NCBI RefSeq assembly: GCF_940670765.1
Contig: NZ_CALNVW010000013.1
Span: 1-41,077 of the forward strand
Direction: 5' to 3'
Length of the DNA: 41,077 nucleotides
From: Streptomyces sp. A 4/2
GTDB taxonomy: Bacteria; Actinomycetota; Actinomycetes; Streptomycetales; Streptomycetaceae
The position numbers were made by a program, and so were the translations under genes. Every line of letters starts with the position of its first letter. Position 1 is the stretch's first letter. Below, piece by piece: positions 1 through 8,192 of the stretch. The notes below the pieces were generated by a model. The model saw only the letters and a program-made list of their open reading frames with translations. It had not been told where the DNA came from and ran no database searches.

Positions 1-603
1 TGCCTTCGCGGAGAGGGACTTCAGCGCCTGTGACATGTAGGTGGAGTTGACGCCGTTCTCCAGGTCGATGTCGACGCCGTTGAAGCCGTACTCCTGCATC
101 AGTGCGTACACGGAGTTGGCGAAGTTGGTGGCCGAGGTGGAGTCGGCGACCGAGATGGTGCCGTTCTGGCCGCCGATGGAGATGATGACGGATTTGCCCG
201 CGGCCTGCTTGGCCTTGATGTCGGCTTTGAACTGGTCGGTGGTGTAGCCGCCGAGTCCGGCCGAGTCCAGGGTGAAGGAGACGGCGCCGGGTGTGGAGGT
301 CGCGTCGGCGAAGGCGACCGCGATGATGTCGTAGTCGGCGGGTACGTCGCTGAGCTTCTGGACGGCCGCGCCGTTGTTGAAGTTCTGCCAGTAGCCCGTC
401 ACTGCGTGGGCGGGAACGGCTGCGGTCGAGGCAACGGCTGCGGTCGAGGCGACGGACGCGGTCGAGGCAGCGGACACGGTCGAGGCAGCGGATGCGGGCG
501 CCGCGGCCTGTGCGGCCGTACCCGTGAAGGAGAGTGCGGCAGCCGCGAAAGCGGCTACGACCGCGCCGAGCCAGGCGCGGGTGAGGGATCGTCCGGATGT
601 CAC
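1..603 (-). CDS. Secreted GH18 chitinase, N-terminal part (3' end off window)
   Basis: Glycoside hydrolase family 18 chitinase, which hydrolyses beta-1,4 GlcNAc links in chitin outside the cell. The chosen GTG start (603) has GGAGG six bases upstream. Residues 1-33 form a Sec signal peptide (basic N-end, Ala/Leu core, AQA-type cleavage). Residues 34-66 are an Ala/Ser/Thr/Val low-complexity linker encoded by 18-bp repeats. The catalytic domain begins at VTGYWQNF near residue 68. The catalytic motif is FNGVDIDLE at residues 174-182, with E182 as the expected proton donor. The family motif is DGxDxDxE, so the first Asp is Asn here, as in many actinobacterial members. SIGGQNG at 143-149 matches the family SxGG strand. 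Only 201 codons lie inside the window, so any carbohydrate-binding or Fn3 domain cannot be seen. Probably controlled by DasR through the site at 679-694. Confidence 0.9.
   Translation of the reverse strand, partial: MTSGRSLTRAWLGAVVAAFAAAALSFTGTAAQAAAPASAASTVSAASTASVASTAAVASTAAVPAHAVTGYWQNFNNGAAVQKLSDVPADYDIIAVAFADATSTPGAVSFTLDSAGLGGYTTDQFKADIKAKQAAGKSVIISIGGQNGTISVADSTSATNFANSVYALMQEYGFNGVDIDLENGVNSTYMSQALKSLSAKA
422..494. repeat. 18-bp tandem repeat inside chitinase linker
   Basis: About four imperfect 18-bp units (core GCGGTCGAGGCAACGGCT on the plus strand) encode the Ala-Ser-Thr-Val linker between the signal peptide and catalytic domain of the chitinase on the minus strand. Copy number could vary by slippage without breaking the frame. 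Confidence 0.75.
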
Positions 604-678
604 GTACGGCCTCCAGATGTGGGGGGAGGGGGCTGTCAGCTGCTATACGGAACGGTGGCCACCGCGGGGTGCGTCCAA

Positions 679-694
679 ACTGGTCCAGACCAAT
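679..694 (-). promoter_or_regulatory. DasR-like (dre) operator in chitinase promoter
   Basis: ACTGGTCCAGACCAAT is a near-palindrome. It closely matches the known Streptomyces DasR responsive element (consensus close to AGTGGTCTAGACCACT) and the TGGTCCAGACC repeat described in chitinase promoters. It lies 76 bp upstream of the chitinase start. On the minus strand it directly follows a TTGACA box (plus 700-705), so a repressor here would cover the -35/-10 spacer. The inference is GlcNAc-responsive repression of the chitinase. Confidence 0.75.
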
Positions 695-699
695 GAGCT

Positions 700-705
700 T
701 GTCAA
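700..705 (-). promoter_or_regulatory. Candidate -35 box (TTGACA) of chitinase promoter
   Basis: A perfect TTGACA reading toward the chitinase lies immediately upstream of the DasR-like palindrome. The -10 box is not clear: a weak CAGTTT lies 17 bp downstream. The remaining bases between 604 and 890 show no convincing gene. They also have to hold the promoter of the divergent gene starting at 891. Confidence 0.5.
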
Positions 706-890
706 GGCGTCTCCCCGTTCTTCATCGTTTCTTCTCTTCCTCCCGTCCCTCCGGGCGCCTCCGGGCGTTCCCCTTCGCGCTGCTCCATGTCCAAGATCCA
801 ATGATTCTTGGTCAGTTGTGGTTCTCCGCGCGTGTCCCGTGGATACAGTGCTGGTGCAGGAGCAACTCGCTGTGAACGGGGGATCGCGTA

Positions 891-1760
891 GTGCCGACCG
901 CCATAGCTGTCACCAGCAGCGATCTCGTGCTGCCGCCTTCCGACCGGCACACGCCCCCCGCGGCCGTCCTCCGGCCCCCGGCGGAGTGGTCCCTGGAGGC
1001 CTCCGTCACGGAGATGCACGCCCTCCTCGAACAGTACGGATACGTCGTCGTGGTGCACGCCGCCGCGCTGCCCGCGCCCTTCGTCCAGCGGCTGCACACC
1101 GTCCGCTCGGTACTGGAGAGCGACCGCATCGCGCTGCTGCCCGTCGACCTGCCACCGCTGGGTGTCGCCGTACTCGCCCGGCAGCTGCGCCAGCTCTCCG
1201 CCTGCGACTTCAGCCCCGGCGTGCTCGCCTCCGCCGCCCGGCTGCTCTCGCACTACATCTACGCGGGTGCGCTGCTCTCCTCGGTCACCCGGCTCGACCG
1301 GGTCCCGGTGTCGCTGACCACGCACGCCAAGTCCTGGGTGCCGGGTTCGCAGTTCGCCGTACTGGCCTCCCCCGCACCCCAGTTGACCAAGGTGAGCGGC
1401 ACGGAACCCGGCGTACCCGACGGCCCCGCCTTCGCCACGCAGCTGCTCGTCGCCCGCGGCCAGCTCCAGTCCGACTGGGTGACCGGGACGCTCGCTCCGG
1501 CGTGGCAGGTCCAGGGCCATCTGGAGACCGCGCTGCCCGCCGACTCGGCCGGCTGGTGGGCGACATCCCGGCTCGTGGAGTTCGCCGCGGCGATCCCCGA
1601 CATCTCCGTGCTCTACCAGCTGGTCTCCTCCGTACGCCGCGAGCTGTGCCGGTGGTGCGGGCTCGAACTCATAGGAGACCGCTGCGGGTTCTGCTCCTCG
1701 CCGTTCGCCGCGCCGCCCGCCGATCCCCCTGCCCAGTTCGAGAGGTTGTCCGCTCAGTGA
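891..1760 (+). CDS. Conserved hypothetical protein with C-terminal zinc ribbon, first gene of Tad locus
   Basis: A 289-residue protein with no family I can name. It starts at GTG 891 with a GGGGGA box about 9 bases upstream. It has no signal peptide and no clear membrane helix. The middle is Leu/Ala/Val-rich and probably mixed alpha/beta. Near the end (about residues 255-268) are two CxxC pairs, CRWCGLELIGDRCGFC, a compact zinc-ribbon signature. The TGA stop overlaps the GTG of the cpaB-like gene by 2 bases, so the two are translationally coupled. This ties the protein to pilus assembly, perhaps as a cytoplasmic regulator or adaptor. The role is inferred from position only. Confidence 0.7.
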   Translation: MPTAIAVTSSDLVLPPSDRHTPPAAVLRPPAEWSLEASVTEMHALLEQYGYVVVVHAAALPAPFVQRLHTVRSVLESDRIALLPVDLPPLGVAVLARQLRQLSACDFSPGVLASAARLLSHYIYAGALLSSVTRLDRVPVSLTTHAKSWVPGSQFAVLASPAPQLTKVSGTEPGVPDGPAFATQLLVARGQLQSDWVTGTLAPAWQVQGHLETALPADSAGWWATSRLVEFAAAIPDISVLYQLVSSVRRELCRWCGLELIGDRCGFCSSPFAAPPADPPAQFERLSAQ

Positions 1761-2470
1761 ACTCACGCCAGCGCCGCGGCGTCGTCCTGCTGCTCCTGTC
1801 GGCCCTCTGCGCCATCGCGGCCGTCGTCGGGGTGCTCTCCGTGATCCGCAACGTGAATGCGAAGGTCGGCCCGGAGGTCACGGCGTACCGGGTGCGCAGC
1901 GACATAGCCCCGTACCAGCAGCTCGCCGCAGGCGACTTCGAGGAGACGCGGATGCCCCGGCGCTGGCTGTCGGACAACGCGGTGACCGACCTCGGCCAGA
2001 TACGCGGCAAGATCGCCGTCACCCCGCTGCACAAGGGGTCGCTGCTACAGACCGACATGATCGTCCGGCAGCCCGAACTGGCCCCGGGCGAACAGGAGAT
2101 CGCCATCATGATCGACGCCTCCACCGGCGTCGCCGGAAAGATCACCCCAGGGTCCAGCGTCAACATCTACGCGACGTTCAAGGGCGACGGCAAGAACGTC
2201 CCCGACACCTCCAAGGTCATCGTCTCCGGCGCCCGGGTGGTGGACGTCGGCAAGATCACCGCCCTCGACCCGAACCAGAACGAGAACGACCGCACCCGGC
2301 AGGCCACCGACGCCGTCCCGATCACCTTCGCCCTGAAGACGCTCGACGCCCAGCGCGTGGCGTACGCGGAGTCCTTCGCGACGCACGTACGGCTCGCCCT
2401 CGTCGCGGCAGGCGGCGGCGGGGCCGTGGCCCAGCGCGACCGCACCTACACCCTCGACGGCGACAAGTGA
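1757..2470 (+). CDS. cpaB: CpaB/RcpC-like Flp pilus assembly protein
   Basis: A 237-residue pilus assembly protein of the CpaB/RcpC family. The GTG start overlaps the upstream stop. A single N-terminal membrane helix (about residues 9-30) is followed by an extracytoplasmic SAF-like beta-clip domain (about 45-110, IAPYQQLAAGDFEE) and a C-terminal RcpC-type domain (about 110-237) with ASTGVAGKITPGSSVNIYAT. In Gram-negative Tad systems CpaB works with the secretin. Streptomyces has no outer membrane, so here it probably shapes the pilus channel or binds the cell wall. It ends 7 bases before the next gene, which continues the operon. Confidence 0.85.
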   Translation: MNSRQRRGVVLLLLSALCAIAAVVGVLSVIRNVNAKVGPEVTAYRVRSDIAPYQQLAAGDFEETRMPRRWLSDNAVTDLGQIRGKIAVTPLHKGSLLQTDMIVRQPELAPGEQEIAIMIDASTGVAGKITPGSSVNIYATFKGDGKNVPDTSKVIVSGARVVDVGKITALDPNQNENDRTRQATDAVPITFALKTLDAQRVAYAESFATHVRLALVAAGGGGAVAQRDRTYTLDGDK

Positions 2471-2477
2471 GGGACCG

Positions 2478-4097
2478 ATGACGACTCGCATCCTGCCCGC
2501 GGTCGGTGATCCGGACGCGGCCCGCGCGGTGATCACCCTGCTCAGCCAGCTCCCCGACGCGGAACCCGCCCCGCCGGTCACCGACTCGACCTCGCTGCTC
2601 GACCTGCTGGCCCGGTCCGCGGGCGTATCACTCGACGAACTGCCCGAGGTCGTCCTCGTCCACGAACGGATCGGCCCGACCCCCGCACTGGAGCTGATCC
2701 GGGAGGTCGCCCTGCGCTTCCCCGCGGTCGGCGTCGTCCTCATCACCGCGGACGTCAGCCCCCTCCTCTACACCGCGGCAATGGACTCCGGCGCCCGCGG
2801 TCTCATCGGACTCCCGCTCGGCTACGAGGAGTTGGCGGCCCGCGTACAGAACGCCGCCTCCTGGTCCACCGGCGTCCGCCGCCACCTGGGCGGCGGCGCG
2901 GACACGGCCACCGGACCCGGCGGTACGGTCGTCACGGTCACCGGCGCCAAGGGCGGCGTCGGCGCCACCGTCACCGCCGTCCAACTCGCCCTGGCCGCGG
3001 CGTCGTCGGGCCGGTCCGTCGCGCTGGTGGACCTGGACCTCCAGTCCGGGGACGTCGCCTCGTACCTCGACGTGCAGTTCCGCCGCTCGATCGCCGACCT
3101 GGCGGGCATCACGGACATCTCGCCCCGGGTCCTCCAGGACGCCGTGTACGCCCATCCGACGGGCGTCGGCCTGCTCCTCGCTCCCGGCGACGGCGAACGC
3201 GGTGAGGAGGTCACCGACCGGGTCGCCCGGCAGACGATCGGAGCCCTGCGCAACCGCTACGAGATCGTGATCGTCGACTGCGGCACCCAGCTGAACAGCG
3301 CGAACGCCGCCGCCGTGGAGATGGCCGACCACGCGCTGCTCCTGGTCACCCCCGATGTCGTCGCCGTACGGGCGGCCAAGCGGATGGTGCGGATGTGGGA
3401 CCGCCTCCAGGTCCGCAAGGCCGAGGAGACCATCTCCGTCGTCAACCGGGCCACCCGCGGCGCGGAGATCCAGCCACCGCTCATCGAACGGATCACCGGT
3501 ACCAAGGCGGCGCGCGCCGCGATTCCGGCAGGCTTCAAGGAACTCCAGGCCGCGGTCGACGCGGGCCGGATGCAGGACCTGGACAGCCGGTCCGCGGTCA
3601 AGCAGGCGATGTGGGCGCTGGCCGGGGAACTGGGCCTGGTGAAGGCGGCCCCCGCGGCCTCGCACGGCCGGGGCGGCGGTCTGCTGCGCGGCCGGAAGGG
3701 CGGGGACCGGGGCGGGGACCGGGGTGGCGACCGGGGCGCGGTCCTGGTCGAGTTCGCCGGGATGGCCCCGCTCATCGCGTTCGTCCTGGTGGCGATGTGG
3801 CAGTGCGTGCTGTGGGGCTACACGTTCTCGCTGGCGGGCAACGCGGCGGACGAGGCGGCGCGGGTGGCGACGGCGTCGTACGCGGTCGACGGCTCGACGT
3901 CCGGCTGCCAGGAGGCGGGCCTCGAACGCCTCCCGGGCAGCTGGCGGGGCGCCGCGAAGGTCAGCTGCGCCGCATCGGGGAATCTGATGCGGGCGACGGT
4001 GCATCTGCGCACGCCGGTGCTCTTCCCGGGGGCGGGGAACTTCCCGTGGTCGGTGGACGGGAGCGCCGGGGCGGCGCTGGAGGGGGAGCCGCGATGA
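2478..4097 (+). CDS. TadZ/CpaE-like ATPase fused to a TadE-like pseudopilin
   Basis: A 539-residue product with two parts. Residues 1-130 form a receiver-like domain (VVLITADVSPLLYTAAMDSG). Residues 150-395 form a MinD/ParA-type ATPase: deviant Walker A KGGVGA at 158-163, VDLDLQSGDV at 184-193, and Walker B IVIVDCG at 263-269. TadZ/CpaE proteins localise the Tad machine at the inner membrane. After a Gly/Arg/Asp linker with three GGDR repeats (about 400-420), the frame runs on into a second unit: RGAVLVEFAGMAPLIAFVL, a hydrophobic helix and a small Cys-containing tail, which is a typical TadE pseudopilin. These are normally separate proteins. No ATG, GTG or TTG lies between the linker and the TadE helix. 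The nearest in-frame GTG is at 3639, so internal initiation is possible. ATG start 2478 follows a GAGGGA box. Confidence 0.85.
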   Translation: MTTRILPAVGDPDAARAVITLLSQLPDAEPAPPVTDSTSLLDLLARSAGVSLDELPEVVLVHERIGPTPALELIREVALRFPAVGVVLITADVSPLLYTAAMDSGARGLIGLPLGYEELAARVQNAASWSTGVRRHLGGGADTATGPGGTVVTVTGAKGGVGATVTAVQLALAAASSGRSVALVDLDLQSGDVASYLDVQFRRSIADLAGITDISPRVLQDAVYAHPTGVGLLLAPGDGERGEEVTDRVARQTIGALRNRYEIVIVDCGTQLNSANAAAVEMADHALLLVTPDVVAVRAAKRMVRMWDRLQVRKAEETISVVNRATRGAEIQPPLIERITGTKAARAAIPAGFKELQAAVDAGRMQDLDSRSAVKQAMWALAGELGLVKAAPAASHGRGGGLLRGRKGGDRGGDRGGDRGAVLVEFAGMAPLIAFVLVAMWQCVLWGYTFSLAGNAADEAARVATASYAVDGSTSGCQEAGLERLPGSWRGAAKVSCAASGNLMRATVHLRTPVLFPGAGNFPWSVDGSAGAALEGEPR

Positions 4098-4615
4098 GGT
4101 GCGTACGTGGGTCACTGATACCGGGTACGGGCAGGGCCTCGGGCACGGGCACAGGCACGGGCACAGGCACGGTCTCGGCTACGGGCAGGGCCTCGGGCAC
4201 AGGCACGGGTACGGGCAGGGCCTCGGCTACGGGCAGGGCCTCGGGTACGGCAACAGCTACGGCCCGCAGGGACCTGCGCGACGACCGCGGCACCGCCATC
4301 CTCGAATTCACCGGGATGCTGCCCCTCCTCCTCTTCATCGGGATGGCCGCCATCCAGCTCGGGATCGTCGGGTACTCCGCCAGCCAGGCGGGCTCCGCCG
4401 CCCGCGCCGCGGCCCGCACCGAATCGCTCCAGGCCGGGACCGGCGCCGCCGCCGGGCAGGCCGCCACCGCGGACTGGCTCCAGGGCGGCACCACCATCAC
4501 CGTCGGCGGCGGGGACACCGTGACCGCGACGGCCACCATCCGCGTCCCCTCCGTACTGCCGGGCATCCACCTCTTCGGACCCGTACACCGCACCGTCACC
4601 ATGCCGCGCGACTGA
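4094..4615 (+). CDS. TadE-like pseudopilin with repeat-rich N-terminus
   Basis: A 173-residue TadE family protein. Its ATG overlaps the preceding stop by 4 bases (ATGA). Residues 8-57 are a Gly/Thr/Ala/Ser low-complexity stretch coded by short tandem repeats. Then RRDLRDDRGTAILEFTGM (about 58-75) gives the conserved Glu-Phe of TadE proteins, followed by a membrane helix (about 75-95) and a soluble domain ending at residue 173. TadE/F pseudopilins prime or cap the Flp pilus. The family normally has only a short basic leader before the helix, so the roughly 50-residue repeat leader is unusual. A shorter true start cannot be excluded, but no better ATG or GTG with a ribosome site lies downstream. 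Confidence 0.8.
   Translation: MRCVRGSLIPGTGRASGTGTGTGTGTVSATGRASGTGTGTGRASATGRASGTATATARRDLRDDRGTAILEFTGMLPLLLFIGMAAIQLGIVGYSASQAGSAARAAARTESLQAGTGAAAGQAATADWLQGGTTITVGGGDTVTATATIRVPSVLPGIHLFGPVHRTVTMPRD
4125..4260. repeat. Nested short tandem repeats in TadE leader
   Basis: Units such as GGCACGGGCACA, and longer ACGGGCAGGGCCTCGG blocks, recur with 6-, 12- and about 36-bp spacing. Most periods are multiples of three, so unit gain or loss keeps the frame and changes only leader length. Confidence 0.8.
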
Positions 4616-4680
4616 CCCGCACACCCGATCATCCGCACATCCGCCCCCGTACGCACGGGCAGACAGGACAGGAGGCAACC

Positions 4681-6018
4681 ATGAGTCTGCGCTCGCGCAT
4701 CACCCCTCCCGAGGAGCACGGCGGCGGCCGGGAGGACGGTCATCAGGTCGCCGCCTACCGCGCCAAACTCCTCGAAGAGATCGACCTCGCGGAGATGTCC
4801 TCGCTCGCCGCCGCCGACCGGCGCGCCCGGCTGGAGCGGGTGCTGGGCCACATCATCAGCCGCGAGGGGCCGGTCCTCTCCACCGCCGAGCGCTCCCAGC
4901 TGATCCGCCGCGTCGTCGACGAAGCGCTCGGCCTCGGCGTACTCGAACCGCTCCTCGAAGACGCGTCGATCACCGAGATCATGGTCAACGGCCCCGACGC
5001 GATCTTCGTCGAGCGCGCGGGCCGGGTGGAACAGCTCCCCATGCGCTTCGCCTCCACCGAACAGCTGATGCAGACCATCGAGCGCATCGTCTCGACCGTC
5101 AACCGCCGGGTGGACGAGTCGAATCCGATGGTCGACGCCCGCCTCCCGTCCGGTGAGCGCGTCAACGTCATCATTCCGCCGCTCGCCCTGACCGGCCCCA
5201 CCCTCACGATCCGCCGTTTCCCCCGCGCGTACCGCCTCCAGGAACTGATCGCCCTCGGCACGCTCGACGAGCAGATGCTGCTGCTGCTCTCGGCGTTCGT
5301 ACGGGCCCGCTTCAACGTGATCGTCTCCGGCGGTACGGGCTCCGGCAAGACCACCCTGCTCAACGCGCTCTCCGGCCTCATCCCCGAGCACGAGCGCATC
5401 ATCACCGTCGAGGACGCCGCCGAACTCCAGCTCCAGCAGGCCCATGTGATCCGGCTGGAGACCCGCCCGGCGAACGTCGAGGGCAAGGGCCGGATCACCA
5501 TCCGCGACCTGGTCCGCAACTCCCTGCGCATGCGCCCCGACCGGATCATCGTCGGCGAGGTACGCGGCGGCGAGACCCTCGACATGCTCCAGGCGATGTC
5601 CACGGGCCACGACGGCTCGCTCGCCACCGTCCACTCCAACAGCGCCGAGGACGCCCTGATGAGGCTCCAGACCCTGGGCTCCATGTCCGAGGTGGAGATC
5701 CCCTTCGAGGCGCTGCGCGACCAGATCAACAGCGCGGTCGACGTCATCGTCCAGCTCACCCGGCACGCCGACGGCTCCCGCAAGGTCAGCGAGATCGTGA
5801 TGCTCGTCAGCCACGGCCGCGAACCGTTCCAGCTCGCCACCCTGTCCCGTTACCACGCGCAGCCGATGAGCGCGGACCGCGTCGTGCACGGACAGTTCGA
5901 ACATCTGCCGCTGCCGCGCCGGGTCGCGGAGCGGCTCCACCTGGCGAACGAGGCACTTCCACCCGCGTTCGGCGTCGTGGAGGGCATCGACCCGCTCAAC
6001 ACGAGAGAGGCGAGGTAG
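4681..6018 (+). CDS. tadA: TadA/CpaF secretion ATPase
   Basis: A 445-residue type II/IV secretion ATPase that powers Flp pilus assembly at the cytoplasmic face of the membrane. ATG 4681 has a strong AGGAGG-type site (GGAGG, 5 bases upstream). An N-terminal helical domain (about 1-110) is followed by the RecA-like core: Walker A GGTGSGKTT at 217-225, Asp box VEDAAEL at 243-249, Walker B RIIVGEVRGGE at 288-298, and His box GHDGSLATVHSN at 309-320. All catalytic elements are intact. It is followed after 9 bases by tadB. The length is usual for CpaF proteins. Confidence 0.95.
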   Translation: MSLRSRITPPEEHGGGREDGHQVAAYRAKLLEEIDLAEMSSLAAADRRARLERVLGHIISREGPVLSTAERSQLIRRVVDEALGLGVLEPLLEDASITEIMVNGPDAIFVERAGRVEQLPMRFASTEQLMQTIERIVSTVNRRVDESNPMVDARLPSGERVNVIIPPLALTGPTLTIRRFPRAYRLQELIALGTLDEQMLLLLSAFVRARFNVIVSGGTGSGKTTLLNALSGLIPEHERIITVEDAAELQLQQAHVIRLETRPANVEGKGRITIRDLVRNSLRMRPDRIIVGEVRGGETLDMLQAMSTGHDGSLATVHSNSAEDALMRLQTLGSMSEVEIPFEALRDQINSAVDVIVQLTRHADGSRKVSEIVMLVSHGREPFQLATLSRYHAQPMSADRVVHGQFEHLPLPRRVAERLHLANEALPPAFGVVEGIDPLNTREAR

Positions 6019-6027
6019 GGCAGGACC

Positions 6028-6966
6028 ATGAACAACACCGCTCTGCTGGCGATCGGCAGCACGCTGCTCTGCGGCGGCCTGGCCGTCGCCGGTATCCATG
6101 TCTACGCCTCGGGGAAGGCCCAGCGCGAGGCGCTGGTCGACCGGCTCTCGTACACCGGACCGCCGCCCACCGGACTGCGCACCCGGCGCTTCACCGGCGT
6201 GGACCGCAGACTCCGCAGGACCGCACTGGGCAAGCGCATCCAGCTGCGGCTCTCGGCCACCGGCCTGGACCTCACCCCCGGCGAGTTCACCGTGTACGTC
6301 CTCGGCGGCGTCGCGGCGCTCTGGCTGATCGCCTCCGCCGTACTGGCCCCGTTCTTCGGCCCGGTCGCCGGACTCGTCGCCCTCTGGGCGGGCAACACCT
6401 TCCTCAACTGGCAGCGCCAGAAACGCATCGAGGCGTTCATCAACCAGCTGCCCGAGCTGTCCAGGATCCTGGCCAACGCCACCGCCGCCGGGCTCGCGCT
6501 CCGTACTGCCCTGGGCATGGCGGCCGAAGAACTCGACGCACCTGCCGGAGAGGAACTGGCCACGGTCACCAGCCAGTTGGCGCTCGGCCGGTCCATCGAC
6601 GAAGCCCTGGGCGAGCTGGCCGAACGGCTGCCCTCCCGTGAACTGGTCGTACTCGTCACCACCCTCGTCCTCTCCAACCGCGCGGGCGGAACGGTCGTCG
6701 GCAGCCTGCGCAACCTCACCGAGACCCTGGAGGAGCGCAAGGAGACCCGACGCGAGGTCATCACGATGCTCTCCGAGGTCAACGCCACCGCGTACACCCT
6801 CCCGCTGCTCGGCCTCGGCGCCATGATCATGCTGAACTCCATGGACCCCGGCTCGCTCGCCCGGATGACCGGGCACCCCCTCGGACAGGCCGCGGTGATC
6901 GTGGCCCTCGCCCTGTACGCCGTCGGGTTCGTCGGCATGCGCCGCCTCGGCAAGATCGAAGTCTGA
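6028..6966 (+). CDS. tadB: TadB, type II secretion F-domain membrane protein
   Basis: A 312-residue inner-membrane platform protein of the Tad system, paired with TadC. A membrane helix at about residues 5-27 and a double hydrophobic stretch at about 88-130 come before the GspF/T2SF cytoplasmic domain (about 150-270, with ELSRILANATAAGLALRTAL and LVVLVTTLVLSNRAGG). Two helices close the C-terminus (about 256-275 and 287-307). The usual length and conserved domain suggest an active protein. The tadC ATG follows 14 bases after its stop. Confidence 0.92.
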   Translation: MNNTALLAIGSTLLCGGLAVAGIHVYASGKAQREALVDRLSYTGPPPTGLRTRRFTGVDRRLRRTALGKRIQLRLSATGLDLTPGEFTVYVLGGVAALWLIASAVLAPFFGPVAGLVALWAGNTFLNWQRQKRIEAFINQLPELSRILANATAAGLALRTALGMAAEELDAPAGEELATVTSQLALGRSIDEALGELAERLPSRELVVLVTTLVLSNRAGGTVVGSLRNLTETLEERKETRREVITMLSEVNATAYTLPLLGLGAMIMLNSMDPGSLARMTGHPLGQAAVIVALALYAVGFVGMRRLGKIEV

Positions 6967-6980
6967 GGGAGGCGGCCGAC

Positions 6981-7871
6981 ATGGTGGGACTGCTGCTGGC
7001 TCTGCTGCTCGGCGCGGCCGTCGCCGGGATCTTCCAGGGCATCCGGATGTACCGCGCCGAGGCCAAGATCCCCAGCGACCTCGCGGTCGCCCTGGAGGTC
7101 GGAGCCACCCGGGTGGGCGGAGTCGAGGCCGCGATCGACCGGGCCGGGATGCGCTTCGCGCCCGCCGTGCTCAAGGCGATGGGCCCCCGGTCCGTGGAGA
7201 AGAAGCGCCGCAGGATAGACAGCGCGGGCAACCCCGGCGGCCTGACCGTCGACCGCTACGCGGCCCGCCGCGCGGTGTACGGCATCTTCGGCGGGCTGGC
7301 CGCGCTGGCCCTCCTCACCAACGGCAGCCCGGTCCTCGCCTGCCTCGCTCTCGCGTACGGAGTCCTCGCCGCCGACGCGACCATCTGGCAGGCCATCCGC
7401 AAGCGCAAGGACATCATCGAGCGGACCCTGCCGGACTTCCTGGACGTGCTCGCCGTCGTCGTCAGCGCCGGACTCGGCTTCCGGCAGGCACTGGAGCGGG
7501 TCGCGGAGAAGTACGCGGGACCCTGGGCCGACGAACTGCGCATCACTCTGCGCCAGATGGACATGGGCGTCAGCCGCCGCCAGGCCTTCGACGAACTGCG
7601 CCGGCGCAACGGCTCCGAGCAGGTCTCGCAGTTCGTCAGCGCGCTCCAGCAGGGCGAGGAACTCGGCGCGCCGATCGCCGAGACCCTCATACAGATCGCC
7701 AACGACATGCGCCGCACCGACGCCCAGAACTCCCGCCGGCGCGCGGCCAAGGCAATCCCGCAGGCCACAGTGGTCACTCTGATCTCGATGGTCCCGGCCA
7801 CCCTCATCCTGATCGTGACCAACATGTTCCTCGGCTCGGAGACCGACTTCGGCTCCCTCTTCGGGAACTGA
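6981..7871 (+). CDS. tadC: TadC, type II secretion F-domain membrane protein
   Basis: A 296-residue second platform protein of the Tad apparatus. N-terminal helix at about 2-22, two central helices at about 93-135, T2SF domain at about 145-265 (DFLDVLAVVVSAGLGFRQAL, RRQAFDELRRRNGSEQVSQF), and a C-terminal helix at about 264-285. GGAGG lies just before ATG 6981. TadB and TadC form the membrane base on which TadA turns. It is the last gene before a 321-bp gap that precedes the pilin gene. Confidence 0.92.
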   Translation: MVGLLLALLLGAAVAGIFQGIRMYRAEAKIPSDLAVALEVGATRVGGVEAAIDRAGMRFAPAVLKAMGPRSVEKKRRRIDSAGNPGGLTVDRYAARRAVYGIFGGLAALALLTNGSPVLACLALAYGVLAADATIWQAIRKRKDIIERTLPDFLDVLAVVVSAGLGFRQALERVAEKYAGPWADELRITLRQMDMGVSRRQAFDELRRRNGSEQVSQFVSALQQGEELGAPIAETLIQIANDMRRTDAQNSRRRAAKAIPQATVVTLISMVPATLILIVTNMFLGSETDFGSLFGN

Positions 7872-8192
7872 GGCGGTGCGCCATGGCGGCACGAGCAAGT
7901 CTCCCGGCCGGTTCGGGCATAGGGGCTGCCCGGACGGGGGAGGGATCCGGCCAGTTTCTGTCAGCCACTGCACGGCCGAAACCGGATGTGCCACGCTCTC
8001 CCCGGAGAGGTGACTCCGGGCTGCGTTCGAGGAAGGCGGAGGCCATGCGGGACCACGCCTCCGACCGGAGCAACCAGCAGTCGGCCGCCATGGCTGAGTT
8101 CGTTCGCGGTTTTCGCGGTTGGGGAGAGCGGGGCGCCGCACACGGCCGCCCTGCCGCAGAGGCGGAGTCGTACGTTCCCGAAGGGGCAGAGC
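7872..8192. other. 321-bp gap before pilin gene, probable separate promoter region
   Basis: No convincing gene lies here. An open frame from ATG 7883 runs through, but its composition is shadow-like. The gap contains a perfect 7-bp inverted repeat, CCCGGAG (8001-8007) and CTCCGGG (8014-8020), with a 6-base loop. Pilins are needed in far greater amounts than assembly proteins, so a separate promoter for flp here is likely. I cannot point to clear -35/-10 boxes. Confidence 0.4.

Noticed and set aside
3961..6876. Long minus-strand open frame across the tadA/tadB region
   Set aside because: Shadow of TadE, TadA and TadB, whose catalytic motifs are all in the plus frames.
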